This document shows, one piece after another, positions 27,101 to 34,512 of a stretch of 64,000 nt of DNA (its first letter is position 1; each line of letters begins with the position of its first letter). A program made the translations under genes and the position numbers. This DNA comes from Gordionus sp. m RMFG-2023. Taxonomy: Eukaryota > Nematomorpha > Gordioida > Chordodea > Parachordodidae. The notes under the pieces were generated by a model that saw only the letters and a list, made by a program, of their open reading frames with translations, had not been told where the DNA came from and made no database searches. The stretch is taken from the NCBI RefSeq assembly GCF_954871325.1, contig NC_088775.1:69107561-69171560 (forward strand), written 5' to 3'.

Positions 27101-28073
27101 TATTTATAAATATAAATATATATGGTTCAACTCATTATTTTATTTAGTATTCAAAACATTTTTTTTAAATTAAATTTAAAATAATTTTAACAGTTTTGTT
27201 ATATCGTATAAATTAAAGCTTTAAATTTTTATAGATAATTGTTTTAAGTTAGCGAATTTTAATTGTTTCAAAAGAATATGACTTAATATAATAAAAGCAG
27301 CTTATCGTAAATAATATTTTATTTTGAAATCTATCAAGGAGATTATATATAAACAGAATGTATTCGTTTCCTATTCATTATATATTAAAATAGTATTAAT
27401 AATTTAATTTCCAAACTATACAAGAAGTTTGATAAACTTAAATCTAAAATAAAGATGTTCTTTTTTAACTACCTAATTAAATTGCAAGCTTATAAAATTT
27501 TAGGCAATATTACTATCACTAAATTTTGATTACTGGAAAGAATTACACCACGCATTTAAAAAAACATGATAATTTATATTTAAGATATAATAAAAAAATT
27601 TTTTTTAGCCCATCCCTATCCTGAACAATTTTTTTTTATTTGTCCCGAAAAGCCCAACCCGGAATATAACTACTTACTTTTTTCAAAATGTAATGTTACA
27701 CTAAAAAGACTAGTGCTATCCCTTTTTCCCCCCTCTTCTGACTTTACGACTAAAAATTGTTTTTTTTAAATTTAACTTAAAGATCAATGCTCAAAGATCG
27801 TTTTGCAAAATCCGCGACTTTATATGCCAATATTACAGCGATGAAGAGCAGTTAATAATTGCGTGTCCCACTTTTGAGCAGGTATGTATATATATATCAT
27901 CATATTTTAAACACGAAAAGCGGAATACATTATTTTTTACTTATATTTTACGATAGAGCAAATCAAATTAGATAATTTTTTTTTTAAACATTTGCCATGA
28001 AAATACCAATTTTTTTTAAAAAATATAATCTCTTTGCAAGGTATCATTGATTCTTTCTGAAAGTTACAATTAA
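1177..28073 (+). CDS. COG3: Conserved oligomeric Golgi complex subunit 3 (COG3/Sec34), 20 exons
   Basis: COG3 belongs to lobe A of the COG tether, which captures vesicles recycling between Golgi cisternae; it is a peripheral membrane protein on the cytosolic side. Exons: 1177-1356, 1399-1518, 1630-1827, 2466-2540, 3009-3104, 6375-6581, 7705-7898, 8318-8444, 18697-18788, 19240-19422, 19604-19781, 19819-19854, 19925-20105, 20346-20515, 22214-22303, 22787-22907, 25415-25722, 26342-26605, 27783-27881, 28041-28073. Phases match at every junction and the sum is 2,952 nt, giving 983 residues (human COG3 is 828 as I recall it). Colinear matches to the remembered human protein include HLETLSELC, RLVFITHIYVQND, GDLAYPEKL, LWYTTVRRSVICLSKLNRC, FLVKHLLILREQI, HERYLDSRK and DTEFILFKPLK. 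Introns range from 37 nt to 10.3 kb; the long ones hold transposons. The first ATG is chosen because the next residues already align. Confidence 0.96.
1828..3008. other. COG3 introns 3 and 4
   Basis: Two introns around the 75-nt exon 4 (2466-2540). Intron 3 carries a dispersed repeat (about 1936-2120) and a run of nine G near 1890. Intron 4 holds degenerate GC-containing words around 2590-2830, perhaps an old transposon end, with no boundaries I can define. Confidence 0.5.
1936..2120 (+). repeat. Dispersed repeat, copy 1
   Basis: The words CCTTTGGCTATATT, GTTTTCACTTTTT and AATTATAGTC recur in the same order and spacing at about 55240-55420, in a groucho intron, each copy followed by a G-rich purine run. 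That is an interspersed repeat of unknown class; no coding or terminal repeats were seen. Confidence 0.6.
3534..4525 (+). mobile_element. hAT transposon relic, internally deleted
   Basis: The plus strand keeps the end of a hAT transposase. Around 4216-4290 it reads LPSSVRVERLLSIAKQVLV, the hAT C-terminal dimerisation motif, and around 3960-4130 there are fragments of the preceding region (LYPAFKLNW). The N-terminal half and the BED finger are missing and the frame is interrupted, so the copy is dead. Its ends carry repeated GGAGC words and a weak GTTAA-type inverted repeat. The flanks CACAGTAT (3526-3533) and CTCAGTAT (4526-4533) match at 7 of 8 bases, as expected for an old 8-bp target duplication. 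Confidence 0.75.
5000..5230. other. GC-richer segment of unknown origin
   Basis: About 230 bp inside COG3 intron 5 are clearly less AT-rich than their surroundings and hold the small palindrome GTACTTGTAC near 5126. I recognise no RNA gene, coding region or transposon end. Confidence 0.3.
6375..8444 (+). CDS. COG3: COG3 exons 6-8
   Basis: YKDSPIYLAKSWKQANKIL (exon 6) corresponds to the human segment with DYPIYLLKFKQCLSKAL. NSDDAFVRFYAKFK (exon 7) corresponds to the NADNAF segment. KLHYLSKREKLLFPIIQNTM (exon 8) corresponds to the CYLDQREQLLGPSI segment. Exon 6 ends with an acidic, serine-rich extension that human COG3 lacks. The exon 7/8 junction is phase 2 and completes a glutamate codon. 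Exon 8 ends in DHCNL, directly before the VR of exon 9. Confidence 0.93.
6582..7704. other. COG3 intron 6, nothing recognised
   Basis: AT-rich intron of 1.1 kb. I see no transposon ends, RNA gene or credible frame. Confidence 0.6.
8492..8706. mobile_element. Fold-back (palindromic) MITE
   Basis: The two ends are inverted copies. The left arm carries AGTAAACGCGACTCGCTTAAG, here shown to 20 bases as AGTAAACGCGACTCGCTTAA, followed by GCAATGCGAAA. The reverse complement of the right arm carries AGTAAGCGCGATCGCTTAAG then CAATGTGAAA. Both extreme ends are GTTAA. The middle encodes nothing. No clean target duplication was found. Confidence 0.65.
9080..9310 (+). mobile_element. PIF/Harbinger transposase fragment
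   Basis: An open stretch of 71 residues includes NCMGSIDGKRCIIKKPPKSG followed by SLFYNYK. This matches the DDE_4 nuclease block of PIF/Harbinger transposases (typical form GAIDGKHxxIxxPxxSGSxYYNYKxxxS), and the D of IDG is the usual catalytic aspartate. Only this block remains. The rest of the transposase, the Myb-like partner gene and terminal repeats were not found, so it is a fragment. Confidence 0.8.
9944..10145 (+). repeat. Left arm of a large inverted repeat
   Basis: Shares with the reverse complement of 18164-18321 the words ATAATAAATATGCGAT, ATATTGGTGGAAATTTTTTG, CAAAG-TTCATTACT and, at the outer end, TAACT followed by GAAA-TCG-G-AAATTTTTA. The arms bracket the Gypsy element and the hAT pair. 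They may be the ends of an older element of about 0.8 kb into which both later inserted. Confidence 0.75.
10189..10314 (+). repeat. Direct duplication, about 90 bp apart
   Basis: The string ATGCTACTAAGTTAGGACTA occurs twice, near 10204 and near 10296, each preceded by GTG-GATATT-like sequence. It is a local tandem duplication just outside the Gypsy LTR. Confidence 0.8.
10360..10682 (-). repeat. 3' LTR of the Gypsy element
   Basis: Pairs with 15053-15379. It is the downstream LTR in the element's own orientation. Outer flank is the target copy AACAT. Confidence 0.92.
10683..11600 (-). repeat. Gypsy 3' internal region with ~110-bp tandem repeats
   Basis: Non-coding DNA between the end of the integrase region and the 3' LTR. 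From about 11080 to 11480 a unit of roughly 110 bp repeats about four times, marked by CATTATGTTAA and GGGAACTA / GGGAAAATTATATC words. Variable repeats in this position are common in LTR elements. Confidence 0.7.
11613..12240 (-). pseudogene. Gypsy integrase region and C-terminal tail, fossil
   Basis: The block around 11951-12211 carries the integrase-core signature ELISDNEPSF preceded by IDGYSCWLEI. A separate basic block at 11613-11840 (KVGNNQEWRVGIVSGRI) is the integrase C-terminal domain. Both are broken remnants. Confidence 0.8.
12429..13163 (-). pseudogene. Gypsy RNase H region, fossil
   Basis: Contains FISTDASNKGMGAVLFQ and FKIFTDHKPLVNLFGSDP, the RNase H motifs of Ty3/Gypsy polyproteins, and RLQKWAFCLAGFDFDINYRR just after them. 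Part of the broken polyprotein. Confidence 0.88.
13424..13927 (-). pseudogene. Gypsy reverse transcriptase region, fossil
   Basis: Contains WATPLVLVKKK, FSKIDFSSAYLQIPV, FNRLPFGL and the active-site box YLDDLLIF, in the usual RT order. Part of the broken polyprotein. Confidence 0.92.
14167..14466 (-). pseudogene. Gypsy aspartic protease region, fossil
   Basis: Contains FMIDTGSPVTSLP, the DTG(S) aspartic protease motif, with LCGQDWI downstream. Lies between the gag-like block and RT as expected. Confidence 0.85.
14463..14933 (-). pseudogene. Gypsy gag-like region, fossil
   Basis: A charged stretch (FELFNAKPDRLESSREYLDR) resembling retrotransposon gag, directly after the 5' LTR in element order. 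No clear zinc knuckle survives. Confidence 0.65.
15053..15379 (-). repeat. 5' LTR of the Gypsy element
   Basis: Pairs with 10360-10682 and shares TGTTGACAAGCGGGGATG, GGAACTCGTCGGGATTTATC and the terminal CATGTAACA. The promoter should lie here. Confidence 0.92.
15431..17950. mobile_element. Head-to-head pair of hAT copies
   Basis: Two copies of one hAT family in opposite directions. Copy A (plus) runs from a GC-rich end near 15431 through MDASTFNNSINNF to about 15870, then resumes near 17222 (VLASILDPRFQKL) and reaches the dimerisation motif VTSTPSERVF and a right end CGGCGCACAG. Copy B (minus) fills the gap from a left end near 17222 down to its own dimerisation motif near 15900. Copy B lacks a right end, and copy A lost its middle and the outermost left bases, so neither is whole. 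The reading frames are interrupted. The sister copy at 30663-33514 shows the uninterrupted order. No clean target duplication was seen. Confidence 0.85.
18164..18321 (-). repeat. Right arm of the large inverted repeat
   Basis: Inverted partner of 9944-10145. About 160 bp align by eye with a few substitutions and short indels. It lies about 210 bp right of the hAT pair and 375 bp before COG3 exon 9. Confidence 0.75.
18697..20515 (+). CDS. COG3: COG3 exons 9-14 (central conserved region)
   Basis: The best conserved part. VRNACSFFSNLYNDEINLY, VKIKHLETLSELCSVLRDEM, GDVRERLVFITHIYVQNDI, PSQGDLAYPEKLNMI and ELYGLWYTTVRRSVICLSKL match human COG3 in order. Exons 12 (36 nt) and 13 encode a serine-rich linker (SLHDISRNSVTMSERLDVSQ) where the human protein also has a variable serine-rich linker. 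Intron 11 (19782-19818) is only 37 nt; reading through it soon meets a stop. The start of exon 14 at 20346 is chosen because it is the acceptor that keeps the frame with exon 13; the stronger-looking acceptor at 20379 does not. Confidence 0.92.
21098..21489. mobile_element. 392-bp TIR element (Mutator-like size of target duplication) with tRNA-like block
   Basis: The ends are inverted repeats, GGTTAATGATAGTCAATACC on the left and GGTTAATGATAGTCACTACC in the reverse complement of the right (19 of 20). They are flanked by the perfect 9-bp target duplication TATAAAACA at 21089-21097 and 21490-21498. Nine bases fits Mutator-like or Merlin-type insertion better than hAT (8) or Tc1/mariner (2). There is no transposase, so it is a MITE. 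A tRNA-related block lies inside on the minus strand. Confidence 0.85.
21295..21365 (-). ncRNA. tRNA-like block with A and B boxes (SINE-head type)
   Basis: Minus-strand sequence contains TGGCCTGGTCGGCAAGAGCG, similar to a tRNA D-arm and pol III A box, and about 30 bases later GGGTTCGAACCCAGC, a perfect T-arm with B box GGTTCGAACC. The acceptor strands do not pair (CCTCTGT against AGCAATC), so it is not a working tRNA gene. It looks like the head of a tRNA-derived SINE, with a body reading toward 21180. It could also be a decayed tRNA pseudogene. Confidence 0.7.
22214..22907 (+). CDS. COG3: COG3 exons 15-16
   Basis: VFQSLSQDVLNACLESLTKA and SQLFLVKHLLILREQINPFQ match the human segments VFQGLSQEALSAC and GQLFLIKHLLILREQIAPF. 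The exon 16 start at 22787 adds SLLDS before QLFL and keeps the phase. Exon 16 ends in phase 1 and its last base completes the aspartate codon of exon 17 (human DAAFKI, here DAAIKM). Confidence 0.95.
23380..25160 (-). pseudogene. Purine-rich relic of an unidentified coding sequence
   Basis: Outside the MITE at 23738-24342, the plus strand is strongly C+T biased on both sides, so the minus strand is purine rich as in coding DNA. Short minus-strand stretches look protein-like, for example ELTPGEAKYIHGIKIDGKYY around 24366-24425. I do not recognise the family. It is heavily interrupted and old. It could be a decayed transposon or a host pseudogene. Confidence 0.4.
23738..24342. mobile_element. 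hAT-type MITE with transposase remnant
   Basis: The ends are inverted: TAGAGATGTACCGATACC on the left, TAAGGATGTACCGATATT in the reverse complement of the right. GATATCGG-type words repeat near the ends. The minus strand around 24090-24195 still reads SYHRRRLTSDKLEILVFL, the tail of the hAT dimerisation domain, so it derives from a full hAT by deletion. Target copies are not clean. Confidence 0.72.
25205..25345 (-). mobile_element. Single hAT end fragment
   Basis: The right edge reads CAGAGACCAAGATACC on the minus strand and begins with the CAGAGACC terminal sequence of the element at 47211-49093. Inside are repeated GC patches of the GGCC-Y-GG kind spaced by T-runs, as in that element. No opposite end was found. 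Confidence 0.5.
25415..26605 (+). CDS. COG3: COG3 exons 17-18
   Basis: Exon 17 encodes FKNNAFLEFILNVLPK and FHERYLDSRKLVDENLIDMC, matching the human NNALIEFLLEGTPEI and REHYLDSKKDVDRHL. Exon 18 has a variable start, then MSTAYKTFKENAKFVKISLA and LANPDTEFILFKPLK, matching the human AATAYKTIKTKLPVTLRSMS and NKDTEFILFKPVR. The intron between them (25723-26341) shows nothing notable. Confidence 0.95.
26606..27782. other. COG3 intron 18
   Basis: AT-rich. A patch at about 26960-27080 has several GGAACG words that resemble a degenerate hAT end, but no pair could be set. Confidence 0.45.
27783..28073 (+). CDS. COG3: COG3 exons 19-20 and stop codon
   Basis: Exon 19 (27783-27881) reads FCKIRDFICQYYSDEEQLII then ACPTFEQ, matching human EDIQIIACPSMEQ. 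It ends at a consensus donor (CAG followed by GTATGT). Exon 20 (28041-28073) encodes VSLILSESYN and a stop; the human end is LNLLLLVSK, the same length and hydrophobic character. If exon 19 read through instead, it would add an unrelated tail. Confidence 0.85.
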
Positions 28074-28303
28074 TGGTGAGTCCATCAATTTAATGACACA
28101 TGAAATGATTGAAAATTGTGATTTATTTTATTTAAATAATATATATTATTTATAAATGAATATACGATATGATTAAAATTTACTATATTATTATATAATA
28201 TGGGTTATATTATATTTAAAAAAAAGGTATTCATTCAGGCATTGATTTTATATGCTCACGAATTTTTATTATAAAACACACCCTTTTTTAACACAAATTT
28301 GAA

Positions 28304-28313
28304 AATAAATAAA
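28304..28313 (+). promoter_or_regulatory. Possible COG3 poly(A) signal
   Basis: Two overlapping AATAAA hexamers about 230 nt after the stop codon. They are the first canonical hexamers seen in the 3' flank, although such words arise easily in AT-rich DNA. An ATTAAA lies near 28172. Confidence 0.35.
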
Positions 28314-28615
28314 GCATATTAATTTATATAACACTACGACTATTATTATTTAAGAAATTTTATAATGTATTTTGATTTTGTGACACTATAATTATAAAAT
28401 TATCTTTTTTTAAAAAAATTTAAACAACGGGATGGGGTAAAATTTATAATGGCAATGGTTGGAATAAGTGAAGTTTATGCAATATGATTAACATGTGGAA
28501 ATAGTTGTTTATTTATATCTAATTTTTTTTAAAACTTATCTCCTTCCAAAAATGTAATTTTTAGTCCTAAAACCATTAACACAATTATTTTATATGATGA
28601 CTAACCACCCAACTA

Positions 28616-28695
28616 AAACAGTAGTACTAGTGTTTCGGTCCGGTCTCATTTTAGAAAAAAAGACCGGAACATTGCAAACACTAAGTAGTACTGTC
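28616..28695. repeat. Imperfect inverted repeat (hairpin), ~80 bp
   Basis: The left arm ACAGTAGTACTAGTGTTT then CGGTCCGGTCT is matched by the reverse complement of the right arm, ACAGTACTACTTAGTGTTT then TTCCGGTCT. The loop is about 14 bp. Probably a tiny fold-back transposon remnant. Confidence 0.6.
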
Positions 28696-29454
28696 AATGT
28701 TAAAAGGTAGCGTACTAGACCCTATAAAATTTCTTCTACCCCTTGGGTTTCCAAATCAATCTGAGTTCACCATTTTAACTAGATTGGAGTGATATAAACC
28801 GGGCCGTTAATGTTCTCTACTATAGAATATTATTAATTATTTGGTCTTTTTAATAAAGTCTTCACTGCATACAACCGCTATATTTTGATTGAATGCAGGT
28901 GAGGAATAATGTCATGTTTTATGTATATCTAATAATATATATATTTTTTAATGAACTAAGGGTGCAGTGTGTTTATTACTTTTATATATTTGCATTTTAA
29001 ACATATATTTTTTTTTATTCGGATATCCATAATAATTGAATAAAAAAAATAGCATTTGTAAAAATTTTCTGCGTGTTCATATAAATTAAGAGAACGCGAT
29101 GTTTTTATCGTATATTTTTCAATTCAAGAAATCCCGCTTTCTTAGCTAAACAGTAGTTTTTTTATTTTATTGATTGTTATTTCTTATAGGGCGAATTAAA
29201 TGCTCAGTATAATATTCAAAATGCAGAAATAATTAATTTCACGGGTTTAAAATAACTTTATTATGCAGTTTTTCAAAATAAAATTAACTCCTTAAAAATA
29301 AAAGTATATTTAACACTCATTTATAATATTATATTGACCCTATTTTCCGTCACCTTTCTTAAGATACCCTCTTGTGAAAGGTTTCATAAAAAAAAATGCC
29401 TCATACTGAGGCTTGAAAATTACTAAACTATAATATTGTTTAAATTGATTTGTA

Positions 29455-29575
29455 GTAATGCTGTAAACATTACTTCAAAAAGGAAACGCGCTACTCATTA
29501 CATTTGAAAAAAGAAACGCGTTACTTACTCTCTACCTTGTGAAAAAAGAAACGCATTAGTCGCTATTCAAAAAAT
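29455..29575. repeat. Short direct repeats with GAAACGCG core
   Basis: The word AAAAAGAAACGC recurs three times at about 40-bp spacing, each followed by GTTACT or similar. It resembles the subterminal repeats of a hAT element, but no ends are visible. Confidence 0.45.
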
Positions 29576-30146
29576 TTACTCGTACTTATAAAATACTACA
29601 TAATATATATAAATTTTCTTTACCTATTTTTTTCCCATAGATAATAAAAATAATATATTATAGGAAAGGTCTTTTGTGATAAATTTTATATATTTATAAC
29701 AATTGATTTTCAAAATTTTGATCAGATAAACCAGCGTGTAGTCAACACAGGTTCAACTTGGGAAGAGGATAGGAGGGTTATTAAATATAATTTTTAATTG
29801 AGAGAATTTATTTCAAATATTTTAAGAATCAAATTTTTAAATTTCAGCTGAATTTATGTTTTTATTTTAGATTTGAGCCGCTGGACTCGAGGTTGAAATA
29901 TTTGAATTAGGGCACAACTAGTCTTACAAAGTGCACACTTGCCCATAATTTTATTGATTTGTATAATATAGAGAATATAAATTAAAATGCCTTGGCTGAT
30001 TCAATTGAATTGGGAGAGAAAATTTGATTAACAATCGACATAATTCAACAGAAATATAATAAAATAAAAAAAAGAACTTTGGCGGTTTATCTTAACTCGG
30101 CATAAATTAGTTATAAAATATATATAAAATAAAATGTTTCTTATGG

Positions 30147-30250
30147 TGCGCACGAATTGAGCGTTGCAGTACGTTTTTTAACGTGCCTCATATTTGTTTA
30201 AATTGAAAGCAGTACGTTTTTCCCTTGTTAAAAATTGAAACATGATTCTA
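30147..30250 (+). repeat. GAGCGTT terminal-like repeat, left partner
   Basis: GCACGAATTGAGCGTTGCAG here is close to GCACAAATTGAGCGTTACAA on the minus strand ending near 38955. The two are in inverted orientation. Confidence 0.45.
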
Positions 30251-30509
30251 ATTTTCATAATTTTATTAAACAAAATGGAGTTTTTTAGTTTGGAAGAATA
30301 TTTATTAAGAAGACGTACAAACAATTCTATCATGAAGTGAGGGGAAACTTCTAAAATATTCAATCAAGGAATTTATTCAAGGATTTTTTATAAATAAATC
30401 ATTGTATATGTATTTTTTTTTAATATACACACATCTGTAAATATATATTTATTTGTTTATCCTACCTTAATATATATATATTTAATAATTTATATATTTT
30501 AATAAAAAT

Positions 30510-30554
30510 GCTAAATAAATTTTGAATAGTTTGCTTATTTATATATTTTTCAGG
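30510..30554 (+). repeat. Direct repeat flanking the hAT copy, left
   Basis: GCTAAATAAATTTTGAATAG recurs at 33521, just right of the hAT copy, in the same orientation, with weaker similarity for another 20 bp. Confidence 0.7.
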
Positions 30555-30662
30555 ACACTAGAAATAGAATAAAATATCTTTAATATGTAAAAATAAATAA
30601 TTTACAAATAATGTAAATCAAATTTCAAATTTATGATATAATTTAATTAAATATATCTAGAT

Positions 30663-33514
30663 CTGTGCGCCGGTCGGCCTACGCCGAAAACGCCGCCGTT
30701 TAAGAAAATTACGCCTAGGCGGCGCACGGCCGGCGCAAAAATTACTTTCATATTTTATACCTTTTTATTCTATAATTGGTCAACATCACTATTGTAATTT
30801 TTTTAATGTCAATCAGGATTTTGATGAATTTTTATTTTCTACGATTTTAAAATGATAATTATATTGACGTCATTATAGAATTCAATCAATCAAAAATCTA
30901 AAATTCCAAAAATTACCATAATTTTACATATTTTTAAAATGGATGCATCTACATTTAATAATTCTATAAATAATTTTAATATCCTAACTCTGGAAAATAA
31001 AAAATCCATAGTCTGGAAATTTTTTGGATACTTACACTTAAAAAGAGATGACAAAACAATTTCCATAAATTCTGACAAATTTTACTGCAATTGTTGCTTA
31101 GAAAAGGCTATTGGAGAAGATGATGATTCAAATAAGCCATTTTCACAGTATATTTTTTTTAAATAGTATTTTCTCATATATAGCCAAAAGTTTTACTAAA
31201 TTAAATTATATTTTTATAAAATTCAAAACTAGCACAGGAAATTTGTTAAAACACTTGACTTCTGAACATAATATTAAAGCAGATACTTCATCAAAATAGC
31301 AAGATTTAAAAAAATATTTTATATCCAAACCAAAATTCCAGATAAATTCTAAAACCTCCAAAAAATGGCTTCAAGCAAGAAATTATGTGTTATTATGTTG
31401 TGCTGACTTTTTACCTTTCTAATCAATTGATAATATAGGAATGAATTTTGAAGGTATCAAATTTATAGATATATTATTTATAATAATAATAGATCTACCT
31501 TTATGTATTTTTTGTTCTATTGAGATAGCATTGGTTATTGAGGAAGATTTATAATAGTTGAATTTTATAGCCATGCTAACAATATTATTACATATAAACA
31601 TATATGATTTAAATAATATTGGATAATTGCATATTCATTTGTTTTAATCATTTCTGTTTTTGAGCTTTGCAACCCAGAATAAATTTTAACAAATTTATTT
31701 TTTGAAAAATTCTCCCTAATTTGTTGTCTAATATATTAAAGATATATGATTTTTTATTATAAATTTCAAAATACTTATTTTAGAAATATCAAGTTATCAA
31801 TTTTAATTCTGATTTGCCAGACAGGACAACACTAATCCGTATTGCTCTTATGATGTTTACCTATCAATGAAAGCATATGTACAAGATCAAATTAACTATG
31901 GGCCAAAATATTGCTCAATTACATTTGATATGTGGACAGATCTATACAGAAGAAGAAACTTTATTACATTTACACTTCATACATATAATAAATGATAATT
32001 TTGAAATGATTTACTTTACTTTAGCAACTCATTATATAACCCAAAAACACACAGTTGAGACTATTCTAAATTGATAAAATAGAAGAGGATTTAATTTAAA
32101 AAAGAAAAAAATACAAATGGTCACTGCTGGGCCTAATGTTAGAAAAGGTGTTCGATTAGGTGAATATGAACACCACTTATGTTTGGGTCATGGTTTACAC
32201 AATCTGGTTGCAGTGGATGGTATTAAAAAGGTACCCTTTGTTGAAAATCTCATCAAAAGAATTAGAGAAATTATACTGCTCTAAGATATAAAACTGCAGA
32301 GGTTGAATTTGAATTCGAGGAATATCAAAGAAAATGCCTAAGTACAATAGATTTAACATCAGACATGTTAGATCTTGACAGCATTGATCCATACCCGGAT
32401 ACCCGTTTTCATATGGGCAATTCCATTGATAATAACAATAATTCCACGCATATGAATACCTTTAAATTAAATGTCCCAACACGTTGGCATAGTATATTAA
32501 TTATGCTAGAAAGCATATCTGGATTAAATAAGAATTTAATTAATAATGTTTTGAAGAGAATTGGGAAGCACTTTCTCAAATTATCAAACTATGAATCTGA
32601 TCTGGTAGAAGAACTATTAGCATTTCTTTCAAAATTTAAAGAAACTGTCGAATTTCTTTCAGTACAAAAGGGGCATACTTTAAATTTGGCGTTACTTTTT
32701 AGAAGTGAAATTGAAACACATTTAATAGTAAATGATAGTTCTGAAATCATTTCACTTAAAGAAAATATGCTAAAAAAACTTGCGCTACGATTTCCGGTTT
32801 GTAATCTGCAAGTAATAATATATAAGTATATTTTTTATTTAAAATTATCTAGGTATTGGCTTCTCTTTTAAATCCAAGATTTCAAAAATTGACAATTGTG
32901 TCAAAGTATTTAATAGAGCAATATTGATCAGCTTCAGAATTTATAATAAAACATCTTTAACTTATAGAGAATGATGATAATCAGGTAGTATATATAGCTA
33001 ATGACGATCAAGAGGAATTATTAAATTCACGTTATTTGACAAAACTAGCAAATAAACATTCAACAAATATAAATTATGATTCCAAGTTAGGTAATTTAGA
33101 ACAAGAATGCCACAGTTTTCTTGGAAAACGTTATTCACACGTTCTAAAATTTTGGAGAAAAAAGAAGAGTTAACTTCCCAATCTTTCCAAGCTCGCCAAA
33201 AAAATTCTTTGCATTCCGGTGACCAGCACACCTAGTGAAAGAGTTTTCTCTACCGCTGGATTGACGTTAAATTCAATGAGATTACCATTATGTCCCGAAA
33301 ATTTAAATAAAATAATTTTTATACATGTATAAAATTAAGAAAATCGATTTTAGATTTGAGTTTTCTAATAAATAAATATTAAAAATTTATGTTATAAAAA
33401 TTTATAACTGCGCCGATTTTGTTGACGGCGGCTAAAAATCGGCACGCCGCTGTCCGTCGATTAGATTTTTTTTTGAAAATTGCGCCAGCCGCCGATAGTT
33501 TCGTCGGCGCACAG
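30663..33514 (+). mobile_element. hAT transposon, nearly full length, decayed
   Basis: Ends CTGTGCGCCGG and (reverse complement of right) CTGTGCGCCGA are the terminal inverted repeats, followed by GC-rich CG-containing patches. Plus-strand transposase remains run from MDASTFNNSINNF (30939) through a BED-type finger (FYCNCC near 31081, NLLKHLTSEH near 31240), LNVPTRWHSILIMLE (32466) and the dimerisation motif VTSTPSERVFSTAGLTL (33220). A 41-nt GT-AG interval (32812-32852) behaves as an intron in the transposase. Several stops and frameshifts make it inactive. The 8-bp target copies do not match. It is the sister of the copies at 15431-17950. Confidence 0.88.
30939..33300 (+). pseudogene. hAT transposase with BED finger, inactive
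   Basis: The longest open piece, at 32365-32871, carries the PTRWHS motif of the hAT nuclease fold and continues to FPVCNLQ, after which the intron-like gap joins to VLASLLNPRFQ. The N-terminal piece carries the BED cysteines and histidines. Stops occur between 31160 and 32100 and between 32920 and 33180. Confidence 0.82.
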
Positions 33515-33584
33515 GTCAGCGCTAAATAAATTTTGAATAGTTACTTATATATATATTTTACAAAATAATTTTAAATTGTCTAAT

Positions 33585-33804
33585 TGTTACATTTAAATAT
33601 TTATTATTGTAAGTAAGATATATTTTAAAAGGTCACGTTATATATTTTAAAAGGGCGTTATTTGTATATTAACTTTCCGACATGATTATATTATCGAGGT
33701 TAATCAAATTGCATATTATTAGAAGTTAAATTGGATAATTATATAAATGTATATATACAAAAGAATTATAAATAAAATTCATTATCGTTTTTTAAACTTT
33801 AATC
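33585..33804 (+). repeat. 5' LTR of the second LTR element
   Basis: Begins TGTTACATTT and ends near ACTTTAATC. Matches 37708-37923 almost base for base. Confidence 0.92.
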
Positions 33805-34512
33805 GATTTAATATTTGGCGACGAGGTAAAAGGTCGCGCGGTTTTCGGTCTTTGGTCAAGTTAAATATTATATAGAATTATAATATTTTTTTTTGTTAAA
33901 AAAAATAAATAAATTGATTTAGCAATTATGGATAAAAGATGAATGAGATAAATAGGCTACTGACGACTAGACATATAGAATATCCTTAAAATTTTCTATT
34001 GATAGAGGAGCAATTGATTTCATTAGATTAAGTCGCGGCCCTACTGAATCCATAATAAAGAATTAAGAATTCGCGATCAATTAATCGCCGGAGAACTATG
34101 TTTACTACCCAGATACTAAAGACGAAGACCAACCGTTAAAACTTAAACAAAATTATAGAATTTATGATAAAGACACGATGCAGCTTATTTATGGATTATA
34201 GAATTTATGATAAAGGATTGATGCAGCCTATTTAGATTTCCATGGATTATAGAATTTATAATAATGATAAAGGGCACTATCAAAATGATTGATGTAGCCT
34301 ATTTAGATTTCCATGGATTATAGAATTTATGATATAAAGGCACTATCAAAATGATTGATGCAGCCTATTTGGATTCCATGGATTATAGAATTTATAATAA
34401 TAGGGCACTATCAATAGATTTCCATGGATTATAGAATTTATGATAATGATAAAGGGCACTATCAAAATGATTGATGCAGCCTATTTAGATTTCCATGGAT
34501 TATAGAATTTAT

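Larger units (their letters stand above)
28074..30140. other. COG3 3' flank, intergenic
   Basis: No gene. It includes a short imperfect hairpin at 28616-28695 and a cluster of GAAACGCG words at 29455-29575. Confidence 0.5.
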
